From the NCBI GenBank assembly GCA_964020155.1, contig OZ026557.1, forward strand, positions 571,001-635,000: a stretch of DNA of 64,000 nucleotides. Direction: 5' to 3'. The stretch comes from Chondrilla cf. caribensis (lineage: Eukaryota; Porifera; Demospongiae; Chondrillida; Chondrillidae). The notes under the pieces are model-generated. The model saw only the letters and a list, made by a program, of their open reading frames with translations, ran no database searches and was not told where the DNA came from. Positions 1 through 16,009 of this stretch are shown here, one piece after another (the first letter of the stretch is position 1; each line of letters opens with the position of its first letter). The translations under genes and the position numbers were made by a program.

Positions 1-171
1 ATACAGTACACACAGTACACACAGTACATACAGTACACACAGTACATACAGTACACACAGTACACACAGTACATATAGTACACACAGTACACACAGTACA
101 TACAGTACACACAGTACACACAGTACATACAGTACACACAGTACATACAGTACATACAGCACACACAGTAC
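1..171. repeat. 9-bp microsatellite GTACAYACA, left flank of retrotransposon
   Basis: Uninterrupted tandem copies of GTACACACA/GTACATACA with a few point variants, including one GTACATATA unit near position 70. The same array resumes at 3641 on the far side of the retrotransposon, so both belong to one array split by the insertion. Confidence 0.95.
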
Positions 172-178
172 ATATAGT

Positions 179-3100
179 CAATCATTATTATTATATCAAA
201 TAAGGGGCACACATGCGCACTGCCCATAATTACACTAAATTTACTAATAAAGATTAGTTTGACAGAAAAAGAACATTAATTTGAGTGGTATATATACTTA
301 AAATTGCATGGGCAAAAATCATAAATAACTGTATGCATTGTGAGCTCATATATAAAGGAGAGAACAAATGAGATTTTAAAATTTAAGTAACTATACTCTC
401 AACCTAGATTCAGCGATAGTTAGATCGATAGATTCTGGCAGTCTCGGAGGATAGTGGTACCTTGATCCTCTTAGGCACATAATTGCGGATCGAATGAGTG
501 AAAAATTGAGTTGACATCTCATCCAGCCAATAGTGCATTGATAAGACATCTTTCTTCTTTCAGCAATCATTGAAGCCAATCGTTTGTAGAAGATGTCAGC
601 TGCCTTGCCGATTCCACCAGACGTACTGAATATTAGGGGTGTGAAATTTCCCAATTCTACTTCAGTAATCCTCTGTTCGTATGCACGTTTCTTGATTCTT
701 TCATGGTGTTTATAGCAAGAGGGTAGTGGGAATCTTCGGTTTGAGGGTGCGAAAGGGTTGAATACCTTGATATCAAAAAATGCACGTTGGTGTGTTCCCC
801 AGAATCCTCCAGCTAAAATGTCAGCTCGTGCCTGGTCTTCCTTGTTGGCTGTAGCATGTCTGAGATCATGTCCCTCAAGTGGCTGTAGTTCCGGCTCAGT
901 GCTTACATCCTTGCATACTTCAGATAGGAGACTTGCTGTAATGTCTCGTAATTCATTATGCCTATGCGTCGGGTAGGCACCTTTTGGGCAGCTGAGAGCA
1001 TGCTCAATTGAGAAAGCTTCTTTACACGCACATTTGGTAGGAAGTGAATTTGGCAACCAATTGTATCTTAATGCCAGGGCGTCCCGAAAGGCACTTCGAT
1101 AAAGAGCAAATCCATGTTTTTCCAAAGGGAGGGTGGTAAGCCAAATGGAAGCTCCCTTTTCTTTGGCAAGATCGACACATCTTCTGAGCGAGTCATCTAG
1201 CTCGATGTCATCAGCAGTCTTATCATAGTGTGCTCTCTTCTCTTTCTTTATTTCTTCTTTCAGACTCTTCATATTCATCCATACGTCGCTAGGGCATTGT
1301 TGTTTTTGCTGTATGATCATTTCAACTAGAGGTTTTGTGATCTTTTCAGAATTATGATGTTGGATGGAGGATATCTTTGTCGGATTTATTATACCTAGTC
1401 CACCCAAGCGGCAAGGAAGGGCTAAAAGATCTCTTTCGGAGTCAGATATGGCATTTCTCCCGGTTATAGCTGGTATGAGCTTCATTCTGATCTTTTCTTC
1501 CAAGGGGGTCAGTAATTGAGAGATGTCGGGAACTGTTCTCAGTACATATAGCCATTTGCTAGTAATCCCATGTACAAGGGCAGAATAGGCAGAGTGAGGC
1601 TCTCTTCTTGCAATCTCAGACAGTTTCTCGATCTCTAGACACCAATCATCAATCTTTGCTTCCATAAATTTCTCTAGGAATTCTTCTGACCCTAATGCAG
1701 CTCCAAGATGTTTGCGGCCACTAGTGGTTATGTTGACTCCACTGTACTTAAACATTTCCTTTGCCATTTCTTCATTCTCATCTTTAACAATAAGCCACGT
1801 CTTCTGTGGATTAGGATAATATCCATAAGCTGGTCCTAGTTCAAGTAATTTTTCCCACCATTCCTTCAATTGTGGAACGGAGCCACCGGCAGCAGCATCA
1901 TCAGCGAACCAGATCTGTTTTGCATTGTCTAGTTTCCAAATGAGGGGGAGTATTCCTATAGCATACATTGACATTGCAAGGGGGTCTCCTTGCATAGTCC
2001 CTTCGCACGATTTCAAGGTCTGGTCTTCGATAAATAGATCACCATCCCCTCTATATATGTTGGTGAGGACCGTCGCGATTGATGGACACAGAGAGTGTAT
2101 GTTGATCAAAGCGGTCTGTCGATTTAGCAGATTAAAGGCATTCTTGGCATCTACTAAGAGTGCTGCTTCAGTATTGACATTTTCAAAGATTTCTTTCGTG
2201 GCGTGGACACCAGCCTCACATCCCCCTTCTTGCCCAGCGCAGAGCTGGATACTTCCGGCAACTTCCTTTACTTCGTCTTTGACAACTGCAAGGATAGCTT
2301 TGCTAATAATGCGTCTCGCGGTTTCTCCGATTGCAATTGGCCTAACTCCTGGTAATTTGTCAATTGCGATGAGTCTGGAAGCGATTAAGCTGGTAATACC
2401 TTCTGGATCAACATACTCACCACTCAGCTTCTTTGCGACCTGTGCCAGGCTATTACATAGATTGGATGAATGGCGTTGGAAGGAGGTGCATAGCCTTTTC
2501 CATCCCGCAGCATCTATACCGGAGGGACCAGCTGCACCATTTGTGGACAAGGCGGCTCTCCTGATGGCATCACCATTGATGGCCTCAAATATAACAGGGT
2601 GAAAATCTCTTTTCTTCTCAGTGATGATAACATTGCTGCGAACTGGGGCTTTCTTGGGGTGCTTGGACTTCAATTCATCAAGGACCGTCCATTCGGCATC
2701 AGATTTGTGGTCTAATTTCCTACTTGTATCTAGGATGGATCCTTCAAGTTTTGATATCAACCTTAGTGCACTTCGAGTTTTTCCTTGCCTCATAAACTTT
2801 GAGAAGGATTTTGAAATCTCGTCATCATTAATGGTCCTCTTCTTTCTGCTAATTCTCTGTTGCAGGCTTCTTCCCTCAAGTAAGAGCCCCGAAATGTTAC
2901 CCTGTTTCCATTCATCCAGTCGTCTCTCAAGACACTTCACATGATCCTTGGCTGTAGATTTAGCATGAGGTTTCTGAAGTAGGAGAGCAGGCATTGTCAT
3001 CGCTGCCATTAGTGCAATCGATTCCAGAGCGGTAGATTCAGCGTATTCACAAAACATTCGCGACAATTCGTCCACAAATCGCTCTCCGACTTTTCCTGAG

Positions 3101-3633
3101 GGCACAAGGAAGATATTTCGTTTCCACTTCACAACTTCTCTATAAGCGGACTCAATACTTCTTTTAAAGGAAACACCATCTATTGAACCATTCCACTTAA
3201 AGTTGCAGTCGGTCATTTTGTTGAACGGCGGTAGAGAGTAGTTGACGTCCGAGGCAGAAACTCGGGGGTCCGGTCGACTGACATGTGTGTTATGGTCTTG
3301 GTCTCTTCTGGCAGCGTTTGTTTCTTGGGTTCCAGCTTCTCCATATATGTCATCTTGATTTGCGCTAAGGATCGGTTCAGAATGATTCCGGCAGTTCCCA
3401 TTCTTTTTTTGGGGCACAATTCGAGCAGGTTCTCTTACTCTTTACACATACGCAGTTCACGCAACGTCCGCGGCTGTTACAGGCGCAGCAGACTGACATT
3501 CTATTATAGGTCTACTAATCAATCGAGTAGAGGTACCTCAGGAAAATTGTCTCGATCAGAAAGGGGTAAGAATTCCTTCGAAACAATCAGCGCGATAATG
3601 AAATGACGCCATTTTTCTTCTCACTCACACAGT
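179..3633 (-). mobile_element. RLE-type non-LTR retrotransposon inserted in GTACAYACA microsatellite
   Basis: A 3.45-kb unit interrupts the 9-bp microsatellite. The 7-bp direct repeat ATATAGT lies at both junctions (172-178 and 3634-3640), as expected for a target-site duplication. The same variant string occurs inside the intact left array, so the empty site can be inferred. The element has one long minus-strand ORF, about 130 bp of 5' leader and a 3' UTR of about 210 bp ending in an ATAATAATAATGATTGAC tail without poly(A). A single ORF carrying a reverse transcriptase followed by a restriction-like endonuclease is the R2/R4/NeSL-type layout. Insertion in a simple repeat agrees with sequence-specific targeting in such elements. 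The family name is not resolved. Confidence 0.85.
391..3499 (-). CDS. Reverse transcriptase / restriction-like endonuclease ORF, one frameshift near the N terminus
   Basis: The long open frame runs from 3417 to 391 (about 1008 codons). Numbering from 3417, RT motifs are GVRPIAIG (~357), motif A LVDAKNAFN (~421), motif B QGDP (~476) and catalytic FADD (~504). Near 800-825 is a C-C-H-C finger, then ARADI (~863) and FFDIK (~880), which fit a PD-(D/E)xK endonuclease core. The 3417 start would be GTG. A better start is the ATG at 3499: its frame encodes a cysteine-rich stretch (CxxC and CxC pairs) and runs into a run of seven A (3404-3410), where one base separates it from the RT frame. This is either a disabling indel, a homopolymer sequencing error or, less likely, programmed frameshifting. 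All RT and nuclease motifs are intact. Confidence 0.85.
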
Positions 3634-3640
3634 ATATAGT

Positions 3641-4128
3641 ACATACAGTACATACAGTACACACAGTACACACAGTACATACAGTACACACAGTACACAC
3701 AGCACACACAGTACACACAGTACACACAGTACATACAGTACATACAGTACACACAGTACACACAGTACACACAGTACACACAGCACATACAGCACACACA
3801 GTACATACAGTACATACAGCACACACAGTACATACAGTACATACAGTACACACAGTACACACAGTACATACAGTACATACAGTACACACAGTACATACAG
3901 TACATACAGTACACACAGTACACACAGTACACACAGTACATACAGTACATACAGTACACACAGTACATACAGTACACACAGTACATACAGTACACACAGT
4001 ACATACAGTACACACAGTACATACAGTACATACAGTACACACAGTACACACAGTACACACAGTACATACAGTACACACAGTACACACAGTACATACAGTA
4101 CACACAGTACACAGTACACACAGAACAT
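3641..4128. repeat. 9-bp microsatellite GTACAYACA, right flank of retrotransposon
   Basis: About 54 copies of GTACACACA/GTACATACA. Because the unit is nine bases, all frames stay open and give artefact ORFs of (VCT), (YCV) or (HTV) repeats. Confidence 0.95.
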
Positions 4129-4648
4129 ACAACGTATATAATCCTATCTACATGCATCGCTGATGAATAAACGCATATTCCATTCAGCGTGGACACCCTG
4201 TTCTCACGGAATAGTCTGCATGTATATATACATACTGTATAAGAGGTAAGCCATACAAGTGTGAATTCCAACCACACCCCCAAACAAGAACTAATGAATA
4301 TCATTAACAACCCGAACTAACAGTGAGCGTTTGGGAAAGGCAGCCTTCATCTTTGTTGCATATTTCTGTTCCACAACAGTTACATCATGTGTTGCATACA
4401 CATATCTGTGTATACATCACCAATTACATAGCACCTGGTATTGAGACATACAGCACAATACATATTTATACAGTATCATTAGTAATATGTACACCTACAG
4501 TAGTTTTAACAAAACAACGAATATTAATGACCTACAGAAGGCTATATATATAAGAGGCCTGCTCAGGCAAGCAACAGAACTGAGAGAAGGAAATTACCTT
4601 GGACAGTCCCTTACAGAGTGTTGTGTCATTCTATTCAGAAGAAAAGGA
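4129..4648. other. Upstream region of p53-like gene, no gene recognised
   Basis: Low-complexity AT-rich sequence leads into a probable 5' UTR. An exon-like open stretch (about 4487-4702) contains an in-frame upstream ATG at 4487. I see no recognisable protein there, and the first coding exon could start at either ATG. Confidence 0.5.
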
Positions 4649-9167
<4,519 letters not shown>

Positions 9168-9900
9168 GAGGTACTGACACAGCGAACAAACCACACACAG
9201 AAGACTTTTTACAAATGCTACAACGATATCTACGTACATATGTAGGTAAGTAAAGTAGCATTGTACTGTATATGCAGTCACAAGTCAAATGGAGACCATC
9301 TTGATCAAATTAATACTGTATTCGCACCACCCCCACAAAATTGTTATCATCTATCACAATTTCCCACAGGAAAAGGTGCTAAAAATCATTCAGACATGCT
9401 GGCATGGTTGCCATCGGCAACAAGGACTATTTTTATAAGGAACACAAGTAACACATGTACATTCACATGCATATGTACAATACGCACACAACTACTTAAT
9501 TTAAGCTTATCTTTCTTATTATTTTTGGACATTTTTTAGGATACATTAGAGTACATTCTTTTATTGCTGAATTTTGTAGAAATAAATAAATCTAAAGAAT
9601 GCTGATAAAATGTGTGCTTGCATCAAAACTAATAATGTAATGTCATAAAAGTAATTAAAACCACTATTAATTGGAATTCATAATTTGGTGACAAAGTCAT
9701 GAACCTGGAGATGAACAGGAAGAATTCTCAAGATTAAAAATGGCTGTCATTGCCATGGTAACATGTATGCACCATTATATTATATTCCATTTCCAAATCT
9801 GAGGCTGAACAATTGAAATGAGAATGGAAACGGGTACATATCCCTTGAGCATTGAATTAGTAAGAGAACACAATTGAAGCCTATTTTGAACCGAGAATTT
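9168..9900. other. 3' UTR and downstream flank of p53-like gene
   Basis: No coding sequence recognised. Overlapping AATAAA signals at 9581-9590 are the likely polyadenylation signal of the p53-like transcript. Confidence 0.5.
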
Positions 9901-9901
9901 A

Positions 9902-10076
9902 CAATGAACTCCAGTAATCCACCACTGCTTTGTCCACCAAACCTTTCAACCTACCACCATTTCCCAGTACCAACATAGTATACAAGTACTAATGTATATC
10001 CGGTTAATCCTTAAACTCCTTAATCCATCTTAAGAATTTCGAGAATAAATTGTGGCAGGTTAACGAGAACTAACTG
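9902..10076. repeat. MITE-like element (CARTGAAYT family), degenerate copy
   Basis: Preceded by TA and starting CAATGAACTCC; the right end reads as a degraded complement of the start. The interior (CACCAAACCTTTCAACCTAC) matches the reverse complement of the copy at 63276-63448. Confidence 0.6.
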
Positions 10077-10242
10077 TTTCAAGTGTCCTCAATACAAGGA
10101 TTATTGTTGAGCCAATACACTGGGGCCTCCCTATCTCCTAACTTGGTCTTTACTATGTGTTCTTATTACAGAGGTTTACAGCTACGTACATTACAAAGGG
10201 TCCTGTGGTCACAAACACACACACAATCACACAGAAATATCT

Positions 10243-12657
10243 TTACTGAGTTGAGAAAGAGTCCATGAAGAAGAAATTAGAGAGAGATATACACTTCACC
10301 TTTTCGAATATTCTCTGCTTCTCAACATGGTTCTTAGGGTCTAGTAAGTCAGGATTTGACTCTAATGTCAGGACAGGGGCATCAACAATACTGTCATGTG
10401 GTCTGAAAGTGGAAATGGAAATGAAACTGTCAGCTGAATGGAAATGAAAATTGGAATGGGAAATTATGCGCTACTGAACGACCACAATACAGTACATGAC
10501 ATGCACATCTTTCGTTTGAGTAAGGACCAGAATGGAAAAGGACTATCATAAGCAATGACATACTATAACTGAATGCGAGAATTGAATTTTGAAATGGGAA
10601 CCAAAGATGGAAATGGGAGTCACATCCACTACAATTCATCTAGTGTACGGTTGAATACCCACACTGAGTGTGTACACAGGAGGTACTCCTGGTAGGGACG
10701 GTCGAGTGTGTACACCAGAGGTACTCCTGGTAGGCACGGTCGAGTGTGTACACCAGAGGTACTCCTGGTAGGCACGGTAGAGTGTGTACACCAGAGGTAC
10801 TCCTGGTAGGCACGGTAGAGTGTGTACACATGTGCTCACTTGTACTCTTTAGTGGTCAGCCATTCCTCATGACACTTGTGGAGAGCTCTCAAGTACTCTA
10901 GTGAGACATCCTTCTCCTGAAATGGACACCCACACAAGAGGATTAGAGGAGAAATGGTACATACACACACAGTACACACATTACACAGCACATAGTACAT
11001 AGAACATACAGTACATACAGTACACACAGTACACACAGTACACACAGTACATAGTACACACAGTACACATAGTACATACAGTACACACAGTACACACAGT
11101 ACACACAGTACATACAGTACACACAGTACACACAGTACACACAGTACACACAGTACACATAGTACATAGTACACACAGTACACATAGTACATACAGTACA
11201 TACAGTACATACAGTACATACAGTACATACAGTACACACAGTACACACATTACACATAGTACATACGTACAGTACATACAGTACACACAGTACACAGCAC
11301 ACAGTACATACAGTACACACATTACACATAGTACATACGTACAGTACATACAGTACACACAGTACACACATTACACATAGTACATACGTACAGTACATAC
11401 AGTACATACAGTACACACAGTACATACAGTACATACAGTACACACAGTACATACAGTACATACTTCAGGTCTGTTTCTCAGTTTCAGTCGTTTCAAGCAA
11501 TCCTGAAATGATAGCAGTAGAGAAGGCACATCATGATGTAGCCATATTCTGCCATACACGTGGTACACATACGAACATGTGCATACATGTGTACATACAT
11601 CCTGCACACATCACTAGAGCACCTAGGTAGCACGGCTGTATTCTGTCACAGCTCAATTGTACTCTAGTGGCCCAAATGGTAAAAATGCACCTGCAAATGC
11701 CTAACCAACCACCTTTATGCCTTCTCCGTACACAATTGGAGTATGTACACACAAATACGTACGTGCACACACATGCAAGACTGGTGTTAAACAGTCACAA
11801 ATGAGCGCTGACAAGAGAGCAAGTAGGAATATCAGTCATGCCACTAGGTTAAGGTGGACTATGATATAAATGTACATATGTACATATACATAGTATGCAT
11901 GCAATACATGTACGTACATGCACACACACACATGCACACACATACACAATACACACCCACACATGTACACACCCACACCAACACCCACACCCACCCACAC
12001 ACACACACACGTGCGCACACACACATGCACACACCTCAGGTGACATCTTCAGGTATATGAACCCATCCAGTTGAACAGGCAAAGCTTCAAGTAGAAATGA
12101 GTGCCAGTCTGAGTATATGCTCCACTCAATGGAGTTAAGCACGTCAGACTCCATCAGGTTACGAGCAAAACAATATCTAATAAACAAACAATACAATATA
12201 AACAACAACACCAAGAAATATATACTTAAAATCAAAAGTTCGATTTGAAGCAAATTCAACAATGATTCTGTAGATTGTTTCAAGATACTCTGTGTACTAC
12301 TGGTGGGATTACTGTTGGCGGGAGAAATGAAGAGTTAGAGCTCTCTTTTCGGATTGTGTGCTGAGGAGAATTAACCAATGTTAATGTGTGTCACTTAGTT
12401 TCATGTCACAGTCATACACCATCCCAAAAATGGAATGATGCGAAGCGGAGCATACACACACACACATACATACGTACATACTTGTCACTGTAAGCTGAAC
12501 GCTCAAACAGCTGCACAGTCACTGGGTGAGTCTGCTCCTCACGTGGGATCCTCTCCATTTGTTTCCGCAAACGACTCACACATGCATATGTCTGTAGGTG
12601 TGGCAAAGTAGCATGAAAGAAATGCACATAAAACTTGACTAAACATACACACATGCA

Positions 12658-12716
<59 letters not shown>

Positions 12717-13397
12717 GAAATGTATATCCCCAACGTTTTTGATCTTCATAAAACAACTTCAACAAGTTTCCCCCAGTACTTTGCGATAAAGTCAGTTTGC
12801 TTCCTTCTTCTCCTTCAGGTACATTCTGCCATCGTACCAAAGGTTCCTTGACAATGTTATACTCTCCATGGACTTGACCGAGCAACTCCAGAAAAGTAGT
12901 CTTACCAGCAGCTACATTGGTACATGAAGAGAACATGGATACCATTACAGACGACCCACAGGGTTGAAACGTCCAGGTGAAGAACTCTCTTCACCAGACT
13001 GCGTTTTTAAACGCTTTTGAATCCAAACGGATTTTCCCAACAACAGTTGGAAACTTCGCAGTCCGAGATCCCTATTCGATTAGACTAATCTTCAACACAC
13101 ACTCAATACAAACATACATTGAACTTTAGCTGGGTTCTGTAAGGAGGGGATGCCCCAAACACTCAATTATTATCAACACCATGGACCTAGCAGCGTATGC
13201 CAAGACGGTATAACAACATTTATAAGCAAACCTATATTTCCTTCAACGGCAAATCGTCTCACAACTGGGTCCTTGTGAGTTGGAGTTTCGTTACTGTAGA
13301 AACGTTTGCTTCCCGCCAGACTCATTACCCTCTTCAATAGCGAAACCTGTAAAACAACCCGTCTACCAGCGCTTGTTACTAAAACCCTACCAGCCAT
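10243..13397 (-). CDS. TK2-like: Deoxynucleoside kinase (dCK/TK2/dGK family), mitochondrial-type, 7 exons
   Basis: Phosphorylates deoxynucleosides with ATP in dNTP salvage. Exons in gene order: 13397-13232, 12911-12715, 12591-12482, 12176-12035, 11502-11464, 10916-10840, 10390-10243 (292 aa). Motifs across exon joins: P-loop GNIAAGKTT, EPLVRW, the SQSTGGN...RWGYTFQ stretch, the family signature [20 protein letters not shown], the arginine-bearing LID RLKLRNR, and the C-terminal APVLTLES strand. The first ~40 residues are Arg-rich, lack acidic residues and contain RFYS, a typical mitochondrial presequence. An upstream in-frame ATG at 13499 is possible; I chose 13397 because the presequence starts there. 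Substrate preference (T/C versus purine) cannot be read from this. Two CACGTG boxes lie at 13420-13436. It converges with the p53-like gene. Confidence 0.88.
10666..10832. repeat. ~39-bp minisatellite in dNK intron
   Basis: Four copies of a unit with GTACTCCTGGTAGGCACGG. It shares the CTCCTGGT core with the minisatellites at 33.1 and 57.9 kb. Confidence 0.85.
10966..11461. repeat. 9-bp GTACAYACA microsatellite in dNK intron, without insertion
   Basis: The same 9-bp repeat family that hosts the retrotransposon at the window's left end, here uninterrupted between two kinase exons. It includes a higher-order block with ATTACACATAGTACATACGT repeated three times. Confidence 0.92.
12664..12714. 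repeat. (CA)n microsatellite abutting dNK exon 2 donor
   Basis: The CA tract runs directly into the splice donor of the second kinase exon; on the sense strand the donor reads CAG followed by (GT)n. Confidence 0.9.
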
Positions 13398-13689
13398 GTG
13401 CGCGAGTGTGGTGGGCAAACACGTGGTACTCACGTGATCTATAGTGTGTATTACTTGAGGATTACACAAAAGGAAATCACACCTAACTGATATACGCATG
13501 AGCTAATCCTGTTTGTCCATTAAACAAGACAAGTCTTAGGGATAATATTAGATATGGATATATGCATTTATTTTGGCGTTAAAGGCATTTTAACAATTTT
13601 CGTATTAAAAATGATCTTTGAATATACTCACATGTCTACTTTTGTCAACTCTATAATGTTTGTCTTAGGTCCATTGTGGCCTTTATGGC

Positions 13690-13709
13690 TATATAATATA
13701 AATAATAAC

Positions 13710-13748
<39 letters not shown>

Positions 13749-13750
13749 TA
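13690..13750. repeat. (AAT)n microsatellite
   Basis: About 18 AAT/AAC trinucleotides. The rest of 13500-13820 shows no recognisable feature. Confidence 0.9.
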
Positions 13751-13819
13751 ATGAAAAAAACAACAAGAATCAACTGCAAATCCCTGAACAACACACATAT
13801 ACATCCATGTATGTCAGGT

Positions 13820-14617
13820 GATAACAAGTACTTTGTGGTAACCACAGTCTGTAACAAGCAGTCTGTTGTTGGTGTACACCAGTCTATGTGGACTGGGCAT
13901 ACGAAGCTGTGAAGGAATACTCCCCCGTCTTGTCGAAGATGACAACACATTCATTCCTAATGTGTGCTATGAATGCATCATCATGGTAGTGATGGTGATG
14001 TCAAGAAGCTATCTTGAATGATCTTCACCAGAGTGTATTTGATAGACACCTTCAGCCAAAATACCTGTACACAATGGTTGTTGTGGTCAGCAATGTACAT
14101 GTTCCCATTATGTGAGAAGGCTACTGCACTAGGGGAGTCGCGAACTGCAGGACCACTACAATATGATCCAAATAATATTACATAGATCTGATAGATAGAT
14201 AGATAGATAATTATTATTATAGTGCAACATGTCAACATTACAGACACTAGGACATATTGTCCAATGAAGCACTTATACTACATATGTGCTCACCCTCAAG
14301 GGTGAAGGTCCTAAAAGGATGATCATCATCTAGCTTGTAGAGGTCCTACTGACGTCTCACTTGTCTCCGTTGGGATCTTCCAGCAGTAGACGATGGATCT
14401 CAATAGCGACAGGCCGACACTCCAGTTCTCCGTCGTGGACAACACCACAAGCGCTGCGGTTGATCTCGGCTCCGATTCTCAATGGAGGAGGAGGAAAGCG
14501 AAAGTAGCCCAAGAGCTCGAGGTTGCATGCTCTTCTAATAAGGCATATTATTGCGAAGTCTAACAGTCCAACCACATTTTGTAGGCAAAATACGCTGTCT
14601 ACCTTTAATGAAACCAT
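13820..14617 (-). pseudogene. Relic with NHL repeats and a kinase N-lobe-like segment
   Basis: Minus strand, downstream to upstream: 13820-13965 encodes NHL-like RLLVTDCGYHKVLVI, but the preceding VVIFDKTGEYSFTA is in another frame, so a 1-base shift separates them. About 14070-14160 encodes a good NHL repeat (SAVAFSHNGNMYIADHNNH) between plausible splice sites. At 14360-14617 an ATG-initiated stretch resembles a protein-kinase glycine loop (CGVVHDGEL, RPVAIEIHRLLLE), but glycines and the beta-3 lysine (VAIE for VAIK) are lost. Exon phases between the blocks do not agree. I read this as decayed coding sequence from one or two genes; the kinase similarity is weaker than the NHL one. Confidence 0.45.
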
Positions 14618-14691
14618 TCAGAGGACATTATTCGATTTCCAACGTTCAGACCGATGATATACCGCTGACGGAATTATAGATTGCGTGTTAT

Positions 14692-14740
14692 ATCGCTAAA
14701 ATATCACGTGAATATCACGTGACTACTGTAGCCCCACGTG
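14692..14740. promoter_or_regulatory. Three CACGTG E-boxes upstream of NHP2
   Basis: CACGTG occurs at 14705-14710, 14716-14721 and 14735-14740, 39-74 bp before the NHP2 start codon. This is the canonical Myc/Max/USF site. Myc control of ribosome and snoRNP biogenesis genes is known in animals, so a role here is a reasonable inference. Confidence 0.55.
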
Positions 14741-14778
14741 TAGCTGCAAGGCAACGGCGAATTTACACTTTGACAGAA

Positions 14779-15318
14779 ATGGGTAAACACAAGAACAAAG
14801 AAAAAGATAAGGAAAAGACAGAGGAAGAAGAAGATGAAGATGACTCAAAGAAAAAAGCTGAAGATGGAGAAATGGAGACTACAACACTAGATGAAAGCAT
14901 ACCGGGAGAATCTGAAGAATTAACTTATGAAGAACTGGTTGCTAGGGTGTCCGTGATAGCGAAGCCTTTAGCATCGAAGAAACTCACGAAGCGTCTTTAC
15001 AAGACAGTGAAAAAGGGAACAAAGGCGAAGTCCATTCGACGAGGAGTGAAGGACGTAGTGAAGAGCATAAGGAAGGGAGAACGAGGGTTTGTTGTACTAG
15101 CAGGGGACGTGTCTCCTTTGGATGTGATCACTCATATCCCCATCTACTGTGAAGACCGCTCTGTGCCTTACGTCTTTGTGCCTTCGAGGAGAGACCTTGG
15201 TCGGTCCAGTTTGACAAAGAGACCAACGAGTGTTGTGTTGGTGAAGAAACACAAAGACTACGAAGATTATTATGACAAGTGTTTCAAGGAAATGAAAGAC
15301 CTCCCATTACCTATTTGA
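14779..15318 (+). CDS. NHP2: H/ACA ribonucleoprotein subunit NHP2
   Basis: Intronless 179-aa L7Ae-family RNA-binding protein of the H/ACA snoRNP, which guides pseudouridylation of rRNA and belongs to telomerase RNP in animals. A Lys/Glu-rich tail (1-60) precedes the L7Ae fold. Family hallmarks: IAKPLASKKLTKRLYK, IRRGVKDVVKSIRKGE, GFVVLAGDVSPLDVI, HIPIYCEDRSVPYVFVPSR, and the C-terminal YDKCFKEMKDLPLPI like the human LPLPL end. The ATG at 14779 is the first in frame; sequence upstream is open but lacks ATG. The lack of introns among intron-rich neighbours could mean intron loss or a retrocopy, but the frame is intact and it has its own E-box promoter. Confidence 0.95.
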   Translation: MGKHKNKEKDKEKTEEEEDEDDSKKKAEDGEMETTTLDESIPGESEELTYEELVARVSVIAKPLASKKLTKRLYKTVKKGTKAKSIRRGVKDVVKSIRKGERGFVVLAGDVSPLDVITHIPIYCEDRSVPYVFVPSRRDLGRSSLTKRPTSVVLVKKHKDYEDYYDKCFKEMKDLPLPI

Positions 15319-15471
15319 CGTTTGAATTTGCGATCTTTTTATGTATTGCCATTTGACTCGATTTCAATTGGAATCAGTCTTCCTAAACTGTTAACAACAG
15401 TCATAGTGAAATGTGTCTGAAATTGAATTCTCATGCACCTTGAATTAGATCATAGACCATTTATACGCGTA

Positions 15472-15570
15472 TATTATACAGTGTATAGTATATTATACAG
15501 TGTATGGCATATTATACAGTGTATGGTATATTATACAGTGTATAGTATATTATGTTATACAGTATATGGT
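15472..15570. repeat. ~22-bp ATATTATACAGTGTATGGT tandem repeat
   Basis: Four to five copies just 3' of NHP2. The unit contains a self-complementary ATACAGTGTAT core. Confidence 0.8.
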
Positions 15571-15715
15571 AAACTCTGAATCTGCGATTTATAATGGGAA
15601 AATGTTGCCAAATAAGGAGTTTCATTGATTATCAATTTAATTATCACGAGAAAAGGAAATTTAAAAATGGTAGCCAAATGATCACCGGGAGCATTTGTAA
15701 CCGGCGAGAAAGCAT

Positions 15716-15838
15716 AATATTATATTGTTGGTCACCACCAGGTCTGTATCACCTCCAGGAGTGTGTACATGCATTGATATTTGTGCTACGATCCAGCACA
15801 TGGACACTGGAGAGGCCGTGGTGACCAGCAATATAATT
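15716..15838. repeat. Hairpin MITE-like element 1 (TGGTCACCAC termini)
   Basis: Terminal inverted repeats of about 20 bp (ATTATATTGTTGGTCACCAC and its near-perfect complement) enclose about 85 bp. The TGGTCACCAC core also forms the inverted repeat within the adjacent ~358-bp satellite. Confidence 0.65.
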
Positions 15839-15848
15839 TGACATTTTC

Positions 15849-15995
15849 TAGCTGGTCACCACGAGGTCCATAGCACCATAGATACACGAGAAGAACAGCA
15901 CATACTGAGAATGTGCATGCATCTGTATTTGGGTTGTTAAGTTTGATATGAACACTGAGCAGCCCGCGGTGACCAGTAACAATTAGCTAACATTA
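15849..15995. repeat. Hairpin MITE-like element 2 (TGGTCACCAC termini)
   Basis: The left end AGCTGGTCACCACG matches the complement of the right end CGCGGTGACCAGT. It belongs to the same family as the previous hairpin. Confidence 0.6.
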
Positions 15996-16009
15996 ACATC
16001 TAGGTCTGA

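Noticed and set aside
1925..2602. 225-codon plus-strand ORF
   Set aside because: Antisense shadow of the reverse transcriptase ORF.
3587..4310. Long open frames of (VCT), (HTV), (YCV) repeats
   Set aside because: A 9-bp microsatellite keeps all frames open; composition and periodicity explain them fully.
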